Positions 16,193 through 25,080 of a DNA stretch of 64,000 nucleotides are shown here, one piece after another (the stretch's first letter is position 1; the number at the start of each line of letters is the position of its first letter). The notes under the pieces are model-generated. The model worked only from the letters and a program-made list of their open reading frames with translations. It was not told where the DNA came from and did not search any database. Location: assembly GCF_017571465.1 (NCBI RefSeq), contig NZ_JAGETV010000007.1, forward strand, positions 1 through 64,000, in the 5' to 3' direction. The position numbers were made by a program, and so were the translations under genes. The DNA is from Thiomicrorhabdus marina. GTDB taxonomy: Bacteria; Pseudomonadota; Gammaproteobacteria; Thiomicrospirales; Thiomicrospiraceae.

Positions 16193-17059
16193 ATGAGTTT
16201 GACGATACAACAGAAAATTCAAAATGCCCATCACCTCTTGCAGGATAAAAAGCTTCCGGCCATACCGGAAGAGGTTTTATTGCTTAGAGAAGAGCTGACT
16301 AAGAAATATCCCAATAGCGTTAATATCGCTAACTTAATTGCGAAAAATCCGGAAAATCTCAGTCTATTTTTGAAGATTGCCAATACCAATGTGGTTAAAC
16401 AGGATGAACCGATTAACGATGTCAAGGCTGCGGTTAATCTGATCGGTCTGGGCGACTTGTTCAATTTATATGTTTCTTCCGTCTTGAGCCGAACTTTGAT
16501 TGCTAATCCGGCCGAAGCGGAGGTTATGAACGAGGGAATGCAGGTCGGTATTGTCGCTGCCGAGCTTTCTTATTGGGTTTACGATGTTTCTCGTTCTGAG
16601 GCTTTTATGCTTGGTTTATTACAAAATATCGGTTATCTGTTTATGCTCGAAAAATTTGCTGACTATGAGACGCAGATAAACAGACTAAAGGTTAGCCCAT
16701 TGCGCCAGTTTGAGGCTGAGGAAGCGCGTTATCAGACTGATCATGCAGTGTTGAGTTCTATATTGGGCAAGAAATGGGGGATTCCGGAAAAGGTTGTCAA
16801 GGCGGTTTTGTTTCATCACGATGCGGAGTTTCATTGCAAGTTGCATAACCATCCGACGATTGCTAATTTGGTCGCTTTGGTTATGGTTTCATCTTATATC
16901 GTATACAGTAGTGATGAGCGCTACTTGACTCAAGAGCTGAAAGATTACGGAAAATTAGGCAGTCGCCACCTTAAACTGCCGGATGAAGCGATGAAGGCCG
17001 GTCGCGCGGCTCTGCAAAAGTGGGGTAAGTCCGGCACTTTGATGACCGGCAGTCACTGA
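16193..17059 (+). CDS. HDOD-domain protein
   Basis: The 288 residues are almost entirely one HDOD domain, a degenerate HD hydrolase fold used in signalling and regulatory proteins: LPAIPEEVLLLREEL, LAKKPENLSLFLKIA-like region, GLGDLFNLYVSS, LGLLQNIGYLF. It lacks a recognisable output domain. The frame extends upstream to a GTG at 16121, but the ATG at 16193 begins the family-like sequence. It is convergent with the aspartoacylase-like gene. The 260 bases before it contain no gene; the specific partner pathway is unknown. Confidence 0.75.
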   Translation: MSLTIQQKIQNAHHLLQDKKLPAIPEEVLLLREELTKKYPNSVNIANLIAKNPENLSLFLKIANTNVVKQDEPINDVKAAVNLIGLGDLFNLYVSSVLSRTLIANPAEAEVMNEGMQVGIVAAELSYWVYDVSRSEAFMLGLLQNIGYLFMLEKFADYETQINRLKVSPLRQFEAEEARYQTDHAVLSSILGKKWGIPEKVVKAVLFHHDAEFHCKLHNHPTIANLVALVMVSSYIVYSSDERYLTQELKDYGKLGSRHLKLPDEAMKAGRAALQKWGKSGTLMTGSH

Positions 17060-17109
17060 TAGCGTTGGGGTTTAAGGTTTCTGATTTTACGGGAATAATC
17101 GTTGGTTAT

Positions 17110-18174
17110 TCAAAGCGATGGAATATCTTCCACCGGATAAAGCAGTTTCGATTCGTCCATAATTTCTTCTTGGAATTCATCTACTTTTTCTTCGACCACA
17201 TCGCTACGCGCAAAGCGCGCTATATGAAATAAGGCTTCCCCTTCGTTCACTAGCGGCATGCGCATTTGCCCGATAATGATACCGCTATTTGGTGAGTAGA
17301 CTTCTACCTCGCTTTCGCCAAAGGGATCGGAAATCACTCCTATCAGGGTCTTCTTCGCCTCCACTCGCATTCCATCTTCGGTTAACGAGCGGAAGATACC
17401 GCTATGCGGGGCTCGAATCCAGAAACTGCCACGGGCAATAACCGGTTTACGCGGATTTTTCCGGCGAGAGGCCGGTAGCATCTTCAGGTGGCGCATGACA
17501 TTAATAATACCGTTGACACCGGCACGAATCGAAACTTCGTCAAAACGCAAAGCTTCCCCCGCTTCATAAAGCAAGATTGGAATGCCGCGTTTTACTGCTG
17601 CCGCCCGCAGCGAACCGTCACGAAGATTGGAATTTAGCATTACCGGTGCGCCGAATGACTCGGCCATTGCTTTGACGTCAACAGAGTCTAGGTCGGCACG
17701 GATTTGTGGAAGGTTGGTGCGGTTGATGGCGCCGGTATGTAAGTCGATTCCATGAGTCGATTTTTTAACAATCTCATTAAGGAAAGTGTGTGCCAAACGT
17801 CCGGCAATTGAACCGGATTTGGAGCCAGGGAAACTACGGTTTAAATCGCGGCGATCAGGCAAGTAGCGGCTATGGTTAATAAAACCGTGCAGGTTAACAA
17901 TCGGCACGGTAATCAAGGTGCCTTTCAAGCGTTTTAGCGACTTTACTTTCAAGAGGCGGCGGATAATTTCTACACCGTTTAGTTCATCCCCATGAATTGC
18001 GGCGCTGATAAAAAGTATCGGCCCGGCTTGGCGGCCGCACCATACCTGCACTGGCATGGTTAAAGCACTATGTGTATACAGTTTGCCGATTTGCACATTA
18101 ATGGTTTTTTGCTCGCCGGGATGAACGGTTTCTCCGGCGATAGTAATTGGCTGGTTTTTAATGACCCTAGCCAT
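17110..18174 (-). CDS. Succinylglutamate desuccinylase / aspartoacylase-family zinc hydrolase paired with RimK
   Basis: The 354-residue protein has the M14-like zinc site: H61-x-x-E64 in AAIHGDELNGVEI and H146 in GIDLHTG; the arginine motif DRRDLNRSFPG follows, and YEAGE (203-207) supplies the likely general base. It belongs to the AstE/AspA superfamily but is not in an arginine-degradation operon. It starts 3 bases after rimK and is surely co-transcribed with it. A role in removing or editing glutamate residues added by RimK is a reasonable inference, not shown. Confidence 0.82.
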   Translation of the reverse strand: MARVIKNQPITIAGETVHPGEQKTINVQIGKLYTHSALTMPVQVWCGRQAGPILFISAAIHGDELNGVEIIRRLLKVKSLKRLKGTLITVPIVNLHGFINHSRYLPDRRDLNRSFPGSKSGSIAGRLAHTFLNEIVKKSTHGIDLHTGAINRTNLPQIRADLDSVDVKAMAESFGAPVMLNSNLRDGSLRAAAVKRGIPILLYEAGEALRFDEVSIRAGVNGIINVMRHLKMLPASRRKNPRKPVIARGSFWIRAPHSGIFRSLTEDGMRVEAKKTLIGVISDPFGESEVEVYSPNSGIIIGQMRMPLVNEGEALFHIARFARSDVVEEKVDEFQEEIMDESKLLYPVEDIPSL

Positions 18175-18177
18175 GCT

Positions 18178-19089
18178 TTAGCCTTTGCCGCGAGTGCGCG
18201 ATTGATTTTGTTTTTTTCCAATATTTTTTTCGATAAATTCGATAATCATACCGGCGATGTCCTTCGCGGTAGCGCCTTCAATTCCCTCCAAGCCCGGTGA
18301 AGAGTTAACTTCCATTACCACTGGGCCGTGATTCGAACGCAACAAATCCACGCCGCATACATTTAGGCCCATTGCTTTGGCTGCATTGACTGCCGTGGCG
18401 CGTTCGGCTGCCGAAATTTTCACCAAAGAAGCAGAACCGCCTTGATGTAAGTTTGAACGGAATTCGCCTTCTTGACCTTGGCGCTTAATCGCTGCGATCA
18501 CTTTACCGCCGATTACAAAACAGCGGATGTCGGCGCCTTTGGCTTCTTCGATAAACTCTTGCACCAGAATGTCGGCTTTCAAACCGTTAAAGGCTTGGAT
18601 AACCGAAGTAGCCGCGGATTTTGTTTCAGCCAATACGACGCCAACGCCTTGGGTACCTTCCAGCAATTTAATGACTACCGGAGCGCCGCCAACGGTTTTT
18701 AATAAGTCTTCGATATCGTCCGGCGAGTGCGCAAAGCCGGTTACCGGCAGGCCGATGCCTTTGCGGGATAGCAATTGCATGCTGCGCAATTTGTCACGCG
18801 AACGGCTAATCGCGACCGATTCGTTCAGAGGGAAGACATTCATCATCTCAAATTGGCGTAAAACTGCGGTGCCGTAAAAGGTTACTGAAGCGCCGATACG
18901 CGGAATCACGGCATCAATGTCTTTAAGGATTTTACCTTTGTAGTGGATTTCCGGATTGACTGAATTGATATTCATATAACATCGTAGCGCATCGATAACG
19001 AGAACTTCATGACCGCGGGTTTCGGCGGCTTCAACAAGGCGTTGAGTTGAGTAAAGTTCTGGGCCTCGCGAGAGGATAGCGATTCTCAT
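18178..19089 (-). CDS. rimK: RimK, glutamate ligase acting on ribosomal protein S6
   Basis: The ATP-grasp ligase of 303 residues matches E. coli RimK along its whole length: MRIAILSRG at the start, [48 protein letters not shown] and [14 protein letters not shown]. It adds glutamates to the C-terminus of ribosomal protein S6. The frame opens 11 codons earlier, but the ATG at 19089 has a GGAG site and fits the family. The Pseudomonas partner genes rimA and rimB are absent; an aspartoacylase-like hydrolase takes the place beside it. Confidence 0.93.
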   Translation of the reverse strand: MRIAILSRGPELYSTQRLVEAAETRGHEVLVIDALRCYMNINSVNPEIHYKGKILKDIDAVIPRIGASVTFYGTAVLRQFEMMNVFPLNESVAISRSRDKLRSMQLLSRKGIGLPVTGFAHSPDDIEDLLKTVGGAPVVIKLLEGTQGVGVVLAETKSAATSVIQAFNGLKADILVQEFIEEAKGADIRCFVIGGKVIAAIKRQGQEGEFRSNLHQGGSASLVKISAAERATAVNAAKAMGLNVCGVDLLRSNHGPVVMEVNSSPGLEGIEGATAKDIAGMIIEFIEKNIGKKQNQSRTRGKG

Positions 19090-19184
19090 AGTAGTTTCTC
19101 CGTAAAAATCGATGGCGTGCAAAATTTTTAAGTATTCAATAAAGTATCAGAAATTCCGCATCGGCGGAAATGAATCACTGTTTG

Positions 19185-19823
19185 TTAATGCGCAGGATTA
19201 ACAATTTGCGCAGTTGAACTATTGCAACGGAACCAACCGGCAATACTGGCGCGCGCTAATTTGGTTGGTAAGACTTCATGCGGTATTTCTTCGCTGAGAA
19301 AAACCGCCAATTTTCCGATAGACGGAATAATGGTTGCTTCCACGCTTGTGCCGTCTTTAGCATAAATGACCAACTCGCCGCCGTTCTCTTTTTGCCAATC
19401 CGGGTTTAAATACAGGACAGTGCTAACCATGCGGTTGGCTTGTCCTTTAAAACTGTCCAGATGTTGTTTATAGAAATCGCCTTCTTGATAGAGTGCGTAG
19501 TGGGCTTCGTACTCGAAAAGTCCCATAAACAGAGCACGGTTGATTTCTTGTTGCAAAAGCGCCATGGTGGCAAGGAATTGCGCTTGTGCTTCGGTCTCAC
19601 CTGTTAACCAACGGATTTGATCGCGACGTACCTCGGTATTGAGTTGTTGCTCATCGCCACGACCGATACCGGCTTTCTTCAACTGACCTTTTTCATCGGC
19701 GTTAATAACTTCGTTGAGCAGAGCAAGACATAGACTCGCAGAGATTGCTTCCGGCCATTCATACCAACCTTTCTCAACTAAATTATCCAATAGATGTTCA
19801 ATAGCGATAGGGTCTAAGCTCAT
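19185..19823 (-). CDS. 2-oxoglutarate/Fe(II) oxygenase, prolyl-4-hydroxylase type
   Basis: The 212-residue protein carries the iron triad HxD (FYKQHLDSF) and distal His (IPHEVLP), and the 2OG-binding arginine (ARASIAGWF). The stretch RMVSTVLYLNPDW...GGELVIY is typical of bacterial P4H-like enzymes, one of which (PPHD) hydroxylates EF-Tu in Pseudomonas. Substrate here is unknown. A frame to 19949 exists, but residues before M at 19823 are unlike the family. It is transcribed toward rimK and may relate to modification of the translation apparatus, an inference from neighbourhood. Confidence 0.8.
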   Translation of the reverse strand: MSLDPIAIEHLLDNLVEKGWYEWPEAISASLCLALLNEVINADEKGQLKKAGIGRGDEQQLNTEVRRDQIRWLTGETEAQAQFLATMALLQQEINRALFMGLFEYEAHYALYQEGDFYKQHLDSFKGQANRMVSTVLYLNPDWQKENGGELVIYAKDGTSVEATIIPSIGKLAVFLSEEIPHEVLPTKLARASIAGWFRCNSSTAQIVNPAH

Positions 19824-20027
19824 TTGGGTAATCTCAAAATAGGGGGGATTTTTGCAAGGCGAAAAAAGTTCGCGGATTATCCTACCGAATCGTGCTTTTG
19901 GCAATAAAAAAATGCCATTTTGAAATAATAATTTTGCCAGTAATATCAAAGGGATAGGGGGCGTTAAATTTTTCTTGCGTTTTGCAAAAAAAAGCTAATA
20001 ATACTTGCTTCCTTTTTCACACAGAAA

Positions 20028-20196
20028 CCTTTCGAATTTCGCTTTAAATTGCGAAAGGCAACAGAAAGAAAAATGGTTAACACCTCATGCTTTTCGTATT
20101 TTCGCAAAGTCATTGAAGAGCACAGCTAATACCGCTGTGGCTTTAATTAAGAAGCGAAAAGTATGGCTGGGGTTTGTGCAACTAGCCTTTGTTGCA
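20028..20196 (+). ncRNA. Candidate structured RNA (chain of hairpins)
   Basis: Three stable hairpins follow one another in gene-free sequence: 20028-20058 (CCTTTCG-AATTT paired to AAATT-G-CGAAAGG), CACAGC-N7-GCTGTG at 20121-20139 inside a wider CTTTTCG / CGAAAAG pair, and TGCAAC-N8-GTTGCA at 20177-20196. A promoter-like TTGCGT, 17 bases, ATAATA lies just upstream, ending near 20001. A 64-codon frame through this region looks non-coding. The orientation is a guess; I recognise no known RNA family. Confidence 0.35.
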
Positions 20197-20371
20197 TGAA
20201 CTAATAATTAATCATTCATCCATATCTAAATTACTTTTCCCCAAGTAATTGGGTCTGTAGCATGGCGACAAGCGAGAGAATCCCATGAGCATAGAAAGAC
20301 TATGTGATTGGTGTGAGCGAGTGCGGTCAACAAAGCTAGCAGGGACAATTTCGCAGGGAAATGGGTGTTTT

Positions 20372-20635
20372 GGAAGTGCAAATTAAGCTCTAATTGTTTC
20401 AGGCACAGAAAAAACTAGTTATAGCAAGGCGCAAGTTGGAAATCATGTCTAGACCTGATGACAACTTGCAACGCTGATAGAACGGTTTTTTCAAAGCCCC
20501 TTTGGGCGAGGTTTTCAATGGTAATTTCTGTGTTACGTTTCCCATCCATAGCTATGGCTATGAATTGGGAATCAGGCCTTGAAATTCCGCATTGAAAGAC
20601 TCGCTGAAACGGATTAGGGCTTAATCTGCACTTCC
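20372..20635. repeat. Long inverted-repeat element upstream of speD
   Basis: The arms 20372-20402 and 20604-20635 are inverted copies, differing only at a few positions (both begin GGAAGTGCA on opposite strands and end in GTTTCAG). Inside lie a second hairpin pair (GCAAGTTG / CAACTTGC, about 20431-20468) and a nested pair GCGAG..TTTCAATG / CATTGAAA..CTCGC (20506-20604). The whole can fold into one large branched structure ending 22 bases before speD. It could be a MITE or a structured 5' leader of the polyamine operon. The inner part shares sequence with 52255-52305. Confidence 0.55.
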
Positions 20636-20656
20636 GTTAATAAAGGTAATCCTAAT

Positions 20657-21154
20657 ATGTCACATGCTGAAAACGTACTGGTCACCAGTAATGATCACTT
20701 TGAAGTCATCGAAAAAACCACCGTCATTGATGATACTTGGCCAACCCATGACCAAGCGGTTGAAGATCAAACTCTAGATCACTTTATTTGTCGCGACGGG
20801 CAGGTTTTTGCCGGCACACATCTGATTATCGATCTATGGGGTGCAAGCAATCTGGATAATTTACAGGTTATGGAAACGGCGTTACGCGAAGCGGTCGAAA
20901 AAGCCAAAGCGACGCTACTGCATATCCATTTGCATCACTTTACTCCGAACGGCGGAATTTCTGGCGTAGCGGTATTGGCTGAATCGCATATTTCCGTGCA
21001 TTCTTGGCCTGAGCGCAACTATGCGGCGTTTGACGTGTTTATGTGTGGCGACTCTGAGCCTGAAAAAGCGATTGAAGTACTGCAGGCAGCTTTTACACCG
21101 AGTGATGTTAAGGTGGATACCATTCTGCGTGGAAAAGTTGAAGGGGAGCAGTAA
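20657..21154 (+). CDS. speD: S-adenosylmethionine decarboxylase proenzyme
   Basis: The 165-residue pyruvoyl enzyme supplies aminopropyl groups for spermidine. The self-cleavage serine is S110 in [13 protein letters not shown], with the downstream cysteine in FMCGD. It is of the short bacterial/archaeal (class 1B) type, with an N-terminal extension of about 35 residues. A TAAAGG site lies before the ATG. Its last base overlaps the speE start (TAATG), so the pair is coupled. A long structured leader lies upstream. Confidence 0.93.
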   Translation: MSHAENVLVTSNDHFEVIEKTTVIDDTWPTHDQAVEDQTLDHFICRDGQVFAGTHLIIDLWGASNLDNLQVMETALREAVEKAKATLLHIHLHHFTPNGGISGVAVLAESHISVHSWPERNYAAFDVFMCGDSEPEKAIEVLQAAFTPSDVKVDTILRGKVEGEQ

Positions 21155-22008
21155 TGTCTGACAAACCAAATTATTTGGAGACGCTTTATCCGACTTGGGG
21201 ACAGAACTTTGTGATGGACGAAGTGCTGTTTGAAGTGAATACCGGGCATCAGCATCTGGTCATTTTTAATAATGCACAGTGGGGAACTGTGATGGCGTTG
21301 GACGGCGTTATCCAGACCACTGAAAAGGATGAGTTCGTTTATCACGAAATGATGACGCACGTGCCGATGTTGGCGCACGGTAATGCCAAGAAAGTGCTAA
21401 TCATCGGCGGCGGCGACGGCGGTATTTTGCGTGAAGTTTTAAAACATCAAAATGTTGAGTCTGTGACGCAAGTCGAGATTGACCAGCAAGTTATCGATAT
21501 GTGTGTTCAGTATCTGCCGAACCATTCAGCCGGTGCTTACGATAATCCAAAAGCGAATATTGTGATTGCCGACGGTGTGGATTTTGTTAACGAATGCACG
21601 GAAAAATTCGACGTGATTATTTCCGATTCAACCGACCCGATGGGGCCGGGTGAAGTGCTGTTTACGTCACGTTTTTACCAAGGTATTAAAAACTGCCTGA
21701 ACGACGACGGTGTGTTTGTGGCGCAAAACGGTGTTAGCTTCATGCAGACCGATGAAGTAACGACAACCTATAAAAGACTTTCGCCTTTGTTTACGCAAGC
21801 GAGTTTTTATTCCGGTGCTGTGCCGACCTATGTTGGCGGCATTATGACCTTTGCTTGGGCGACCGATAATCTTCAGTTAAAAGAAGTGTCTTTGGAAACC
21901 TTGCAACAGCGTTTTAGCCAGTCTGGAATCAAAACGCGCTTCTATACTCCAGAAGTGCACAAGGGCGCATTTGCGTTACCGCAATATGTGTTAGATGCAA
22001 TCGCATAG
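21154..22008 (+). CDS. speE: Spermidine synthase
   Basis: The 284-residue aminopropyltransferase has the family motifs [25 protein letters not shown] (decarboxylated SAM site), [11 protein letters not shown] and [15 protein letters not shown]. Length is normal. It transfers aminopropyl from SpeD product to putrescine. Confidence 0.95.
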   Translation: MSDKPNYLETLYPTWGQNFVMDEVLFEVNTGHQHLVIFNNAQWGTVMALDGVIQTTEKDEFVYHEMMTHVPMLAHGNAKKVLIIGGGDGGILREVLKHQNVESVTQVEIDQQVIDMCVQYLPNHSAGAYDNPKANIVIADGVDFVNECTEKFDVIISDSTDPMGPGEVLFTSRFYQGIKNCLNDDGVFVAQNGVSFMQTDEVTTTYKRLSPLFTQASFYSGAVPTYVGGIMTFAWATDNLQLKEVSLETLQQRFSQSGIKTRFYTPEVHKGAFALPQYVLDAIA

Positions 22009-22071
22009 GCAGTTGCGTGGAGCCGAAAATACAGGAATGGCTCCAATGAAAGCCTTGTTTGAGGTTTAAAA

Positions 22072-23271
22072 ATGGACACTCAAGACATTATTCAGCACTT
22101 TGCTGAACAGACTCACCCAGATGAATTACAGCAGTTCGACCGTGCCAGCTTGCAAGAGCTGGTTGCCAAGCACGAAACACCGTTTATGGTGCTCGACTTA
22201 GAAGAGGTTGACTATCAATACAAATCGCTACAAGCGGCTTTGCCGACGGCGAAATTGTTTTATGCACTGAAATCTTTATCGCATCCTGAATTAATCAAAC
22301 GCCTAAAAAGCCTAGGTTCTTATTTTGATTTGGCGACCATTGGCGAAGTGGAATTGGTCGAGTCTTTAGGGATTTCCGGCGAGCGTTGTATTCACACGCA
22401 CCCGATTAAAAAAGACAAAGAGATTAAACGCGCTTTGGAATTCGGCTGTAGCCGTTTTGTGGTCGATAACTTTTCGGAAATGCAGAAGTTTTATCCGTAC
22501 GCCGGTCAAGTTGAACTGATTATTCGCGTTAGTTTCCGCAGCCCGCAAGCGGTAGTCGATCTGTCGCGTAAATTCGGTTGTACTTTGGAAGAGTTACCGT
22601 TACTGGTAAATGATGCTACCGAGCACGGTATTAGCGTGGTGGGTTTATCGTTCCATGTCGGTTCGCAATCCATGTCGCCGATGACGCATGTTAACGCCGT
22701 GCGTTCCAGTGTCGCTGCAATGAAAGTGATGAGCCATGTCGACTGGAAATTCCTCGATATTGGCGGCGGTTTCCCGATTATTTACCAAGAATCGGTTTCG
22801 CCGATTGCCGATTTCTGCGTGCCGATTAACGAAGCATTGTCAGAATTGCCGGAAGGGATTGACGTCTTTGCCGAACCCGGGCGTTTTATTTCCGGCCCGG
22901 CAATGATTGAAGTGGTCTCTGTGGTCGGTAAAGCCAAACGCGGCGCACGTATGTGGTACTACTTGGACGATGGTGTTTATGGAGGTTTCAGCGGTCAGAT
23001 GTTTGACCATGCAGCTTATCCGATTGCGCCATTGAAGCCGTTTGATCCGACCGGTGAATTCTTCCCGAGCGTCTTGGCCGGGCCGACTTGCGACTCGATT
23101 GATGTGGTCGCTGAAGACATCGAACTACCGGAGCTACAGGTTGGCGATATTTTGATCGGTAAGCAAATGGGGGCATACACCATTGCATCGGCTACCGAGT
23201 TCAACTACTATCCTAAGCCTAAAGTAGTGGTGGTCGAGGATATCTTTGACCCAGAGAGCGAATCCCTTTAA
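22072..23271 (+). CDS. Fold-III PLP ornithine/lysine-type decarboxylase
   Basis: The 399-residue alanine-racemase-fold decarboxylase has the PLP lysine in LFYALKSLSHPE, the HVGSQ strand, the GGGFP phosphate loop, EPGRF, and the catalytic cysteine in GPTCDSIDVV. With speD and speE in one operon, ornithine decarboxylation to putrescine is the natural assignment, though enzymes of this type may also use lysine. The operon thus encodes the entire route from ornithine to spermidine. Confidence 0.9.
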   Translation: MDTQDIIQHFAEQTHPDELQQFDRASLQELVAKHETPFMVLDLEEVDYQYKSLQAALPTAKLFYALKSLSHPELIKRLKSLGSYFDLATIGEVELVESLGISGERCIHTHPIKKDKEIKRALEFGCSRFVVDNFSEMQKFYPYAGQVELIIRVSFRSPQAVVDLSRKFGCTLEELPLLVNDATEHGISVVGLSFHVGSQSMSPMTHVNAVRSSVAAMKVMSHVDWKFLDIGGGFPIIYQESVSPIADFCVPINEALSELPEGIDVFAEPGRFISGPAMIEVVSVVGKAKRGARMWYYLDDGVYGGFSGQMFDHAAYPIAPLKPFDPTGEFFPSVLAGPTCDSIDVVAEDIELPELQVGDILIGKQMGAYTIASATEFNYYPKPKVVVVEDIFDPESESL

Positions 23272-23280
23272 GGAGCGAAA

Positions 23281-23700
23281 ATGACAACAGTTGTGAAATG
23301 GCAAGGTTCGGGCATGGCATTTGATGCTACAGCCAGCACCGGACATCAAGTACGCATGGATGCGGCACCGGAAGTGGGTGGAGAAAACACCGGACCGCGT
23401 CCAATGGAAATGGTATTAATGGGGTTAGGTGGTTGTACCGGTATCGACGTAGTGATGATGCTACAGAAGATGGGACAAGACATCAAAGACGTGCAGATTG
23501 AAATCGAATCGGAGCGCGCCGATGAAATTCCTAAAGTGTTCACCAAAATTCACGTGCATTTCAAAGTCATCGGCAATGACTTGAACGAGAAAAAAGTGCA
23601 ACGCGCTGTTGATCTATCTGCCGAGAAATACTGCTCGGTTTCCAAAATGCTAGAAGCAACGGTTGAAATGTCACACGGCTTCGAGATTATTGAAGCCTGA
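23281..23700 (+). CDS. OsmC-family peroxide reductase-like protein
   Basis: The 139-residue protein has the OsmC/Ohr redox cysteines C52 (GLGGCTGIDVVMML) and C118 (EKYCSVSKML). It belongs to the YhfA-like branch rather than Ohr. It begins 9 bases after the decarboxylase and is probably the last gene of the polyamine operon; the operon ends in a terminator. Confidence 0.85.
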   Translation: MTTVVKWQGSGMAFDATASTGHQVRMDAAPEVGGENTGPRPMEMVLMGLGGCTGIDVVMMLQKMGQDIKDVQIEIESERADEIPKVFTKIHVHFKVIGNDLNEKKVQRAVDLSAEKYCSVSKMLEATVEMSHGFEIIEA

Positions 23701-23726
23701 TCGAATCGAATTTAGTTAACAATGAA

Positions 23727-23757
23727 AAGCCACCTAAGAATTTCTTGGGTGGCTTTT
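23727..23757 (+). terminator. Terminator of the polyamine operon
   Basis: A stem AAGCCACC / GGGTGGCTT with an AT-rich extension and loop is followed by TTTTT. Its A-rich left side could make it work on the opposite strand for the convergent toxin-antitoxin genes too. Confidence 0.85.
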
Positions 23758-23782
23758 TGCTTTTTAATATATTTGATACGGT

Positions 23783-24166
23783 TCAAGTGTGAACGCGATA
23801 TCCTGTATTCAACCCAAATGCGACCTCAAAATCCGTTGCCATAACAACGGGCTTCTTTTTTCTGCCCTCTGATTGCTCAAGCTTAACGATGCCATAACGC
23901 TCAAAAATTTTAAGCGTTCTTGAGAGGTTTGACTTTTTACGATTGCTTAATATTTCCAATTCAGAGAGCGAATCTGGATGATTTTCTTCAATAATGCGAA
24001 GTAACTGCTGATTTTCAGAGCTGAGTATCTGCGCCATTGACTGCATCGACTCAAACCAAATTTTTGGTTCGTCTTCTTCAGGTTTATATTCGCCTTTGGC
24101 GATAGCGATTGTGCGCTTCACATAGTCTTTCTTGGGCATGATGCCGATTTTAGTCACTTTTTTCAT
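23783..24166 (-). CDS. TumA-like antitoxin (HTH, HVO_A0114-type)
   Basis: The 127-residue protein has a winged HTH in its second half (SLSELEILSNRKKSNLSRTLKIFERYGIVKLEQ) and a basic GRKKKP wing. It matches the HTH antitoxin family found with TumE-type toxins. It begins 1 base after the upstream toxin gene, so the toxin is translated first. Confidence 0.75.
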   Translation of the reverse strand: MKKVTKIGIMPKKDYVKRTIAIAKGEYKPEEDEPKIWFESMQSMAQILSSENQQLLRIIEENHPDSLSELEILSNRKKSNLSRTLKIFERYGIVKLEQSEGRKKKPVVMATDFEVAFGLNTGYRVHT

Positions 24167-24167
24167 G

Positions 24168-24518
24168 CTAGTTGTCTCCTAAAATCTTATCGACCTCTAA
24201 CCAGAAGTCTTCCATTAGTTGTGCCGCCGACTCAAATTCATAATCCATAACGATATTTTCCAAATGCTTATGATCCCAAGTAATCTTTTTAGCGGCATAT
24301 CGGCTTTTCTTAAGCTTTACTCCATGTGCGTTATCAAATCCTAAGACACGCTGATTTTGACGGTTATGAAGTGTCAGGGAGTATTTGACCCCATGAGGAA
24401 TCTCCTTAGATGGATTGACCTTGTGAACATCAAACTTCGTCCAATAGCCGTTATCCATTGGGAATACTTCCCCATCGAGTTCTAAAAGGGTTTCTAACCC
24501 AGAATCAAATTCTGTCAT
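24168..24518 (-). CDS. TumE-like toxin
   Basis: The 116-residue protein (from ATG 24518) has the TumE-family pattern LETLLELDGEVFPMDNGYWTKFDVHKV and HGVKYSLTLH...LGFDNAHGVK. An earlier ATG at 24548 would read through a palindrome and is less likely. The family is defined as the toxin of type II pairs; its molecular target is not settled as far as I know. The TumA-like gene follows directly. Confidence 0.75.
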   Translation of the reverse strand: MTEFDSGLETLLELDGEVFPMDNGYWTKFDVHKVNPSKEIPHGVKYSLTLHNRQNQRVLGFDNAHGVKLKKSRYAAKKITWDHKHLENIVMDYEFESAAQLMEDFWLEVDKILGDN

Positions 24519-24527
24519 GCTTACTAT

Positions 24528-24546
24528 GTTATCACCAAAAGATAAC
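24528..24546. promoter_or_regulatory. Palindromic operator candidate of the TA pair
   Basis: GTTATC and GATAAC, separated by 7 bases, form a perfect palindrome 9 bases upstream of the toxin start. This is the usual place for an antitoxin-bound autoregulatory operator. Confidence 0.5.
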
Positions 24547-24610
24547 AATAAACAGGTAAAACAACCGCTTAATAAAAAGTGATAGGCGGTTTTAAATTGG
24601 TTTAAGCGAT

Positions 24611-25063
24611 TTAATGCCCGCTCAGCTGTAACAACTTCTGATACTGTTCTAGGGTGAGGATTTGGCGAATCTGAGCAAGCGCATTAATCAATTTTTGGGT
24701 ATTGTTCCATTTCTGCTGTTGTAATTTCAGTAAGCCTTTTTCTAAATCCGTAGCGGTTTTTTGATCCTGAAGAATCTCTTGTGCTAACTGTTGTTCTAAT
24801 TGCTTAGCTTGTTGTAATCCTTGATGGATTTGCGGTGCCATCTCTTGACGCAATTTTTTCAGCGCTTGCTGTTGCTCGTTGGTGAGTTGCAGCTGTTCTT
24901 TAAAGCGCATCAGCGGTTTCATCAGGTGCGGTAAATTTTGCCCTTGAATGAGTGCATAATTGGGTAGGGTCTTTATTTCCGGTTTATTGTGCTCCATATC
25001 GGCAAGAGCGATAGCCGAGTGCAAACTTAGCCAAAGGATGAATAGGGTGGTCAGTTTTTTCAT
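24611..25063 (-). CDS. Spy/CpxP-like periplasmic protein (LTxxQ type)
   Basis: A 150-residue protein with a signal peptide (about residues 1-22, ending SAIALA) and a Gln/Leu-rich all-helical body with two LTxxQ-like elements (LQLTNEQQQAL, ILTLEQYQKLL). This is the pattern of Spy/CpxP-type periplasmic chaperones or metal-responsive proteins. It lies 17 bases after the TonB receptor gene and is probably co-transcribed with it. Confidence 0.65.
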   Translation of the reverse strand: MKKLTTLFILWLSLHSAIALADMEHNKPEIKTLPNYALIQGQNLPHLMKPLMRFKEQLQLTNEQQQALKKLRQEMAPQIHQGLQQAKQLEQQLAQEILQDQKTATDLEKGLLKLQQQKWNNTQKLINALAQIRQILTLEQYQKLLQLSGH

Positions 25064-25080
25064 TGTGAGTACTCAATCAA

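Noticed and set aside
20005-20199. 64-codon frame in the region upstream of speD
   Set aside because: It runs through stable hairpins, has no ribosome site and no recognisable domain.
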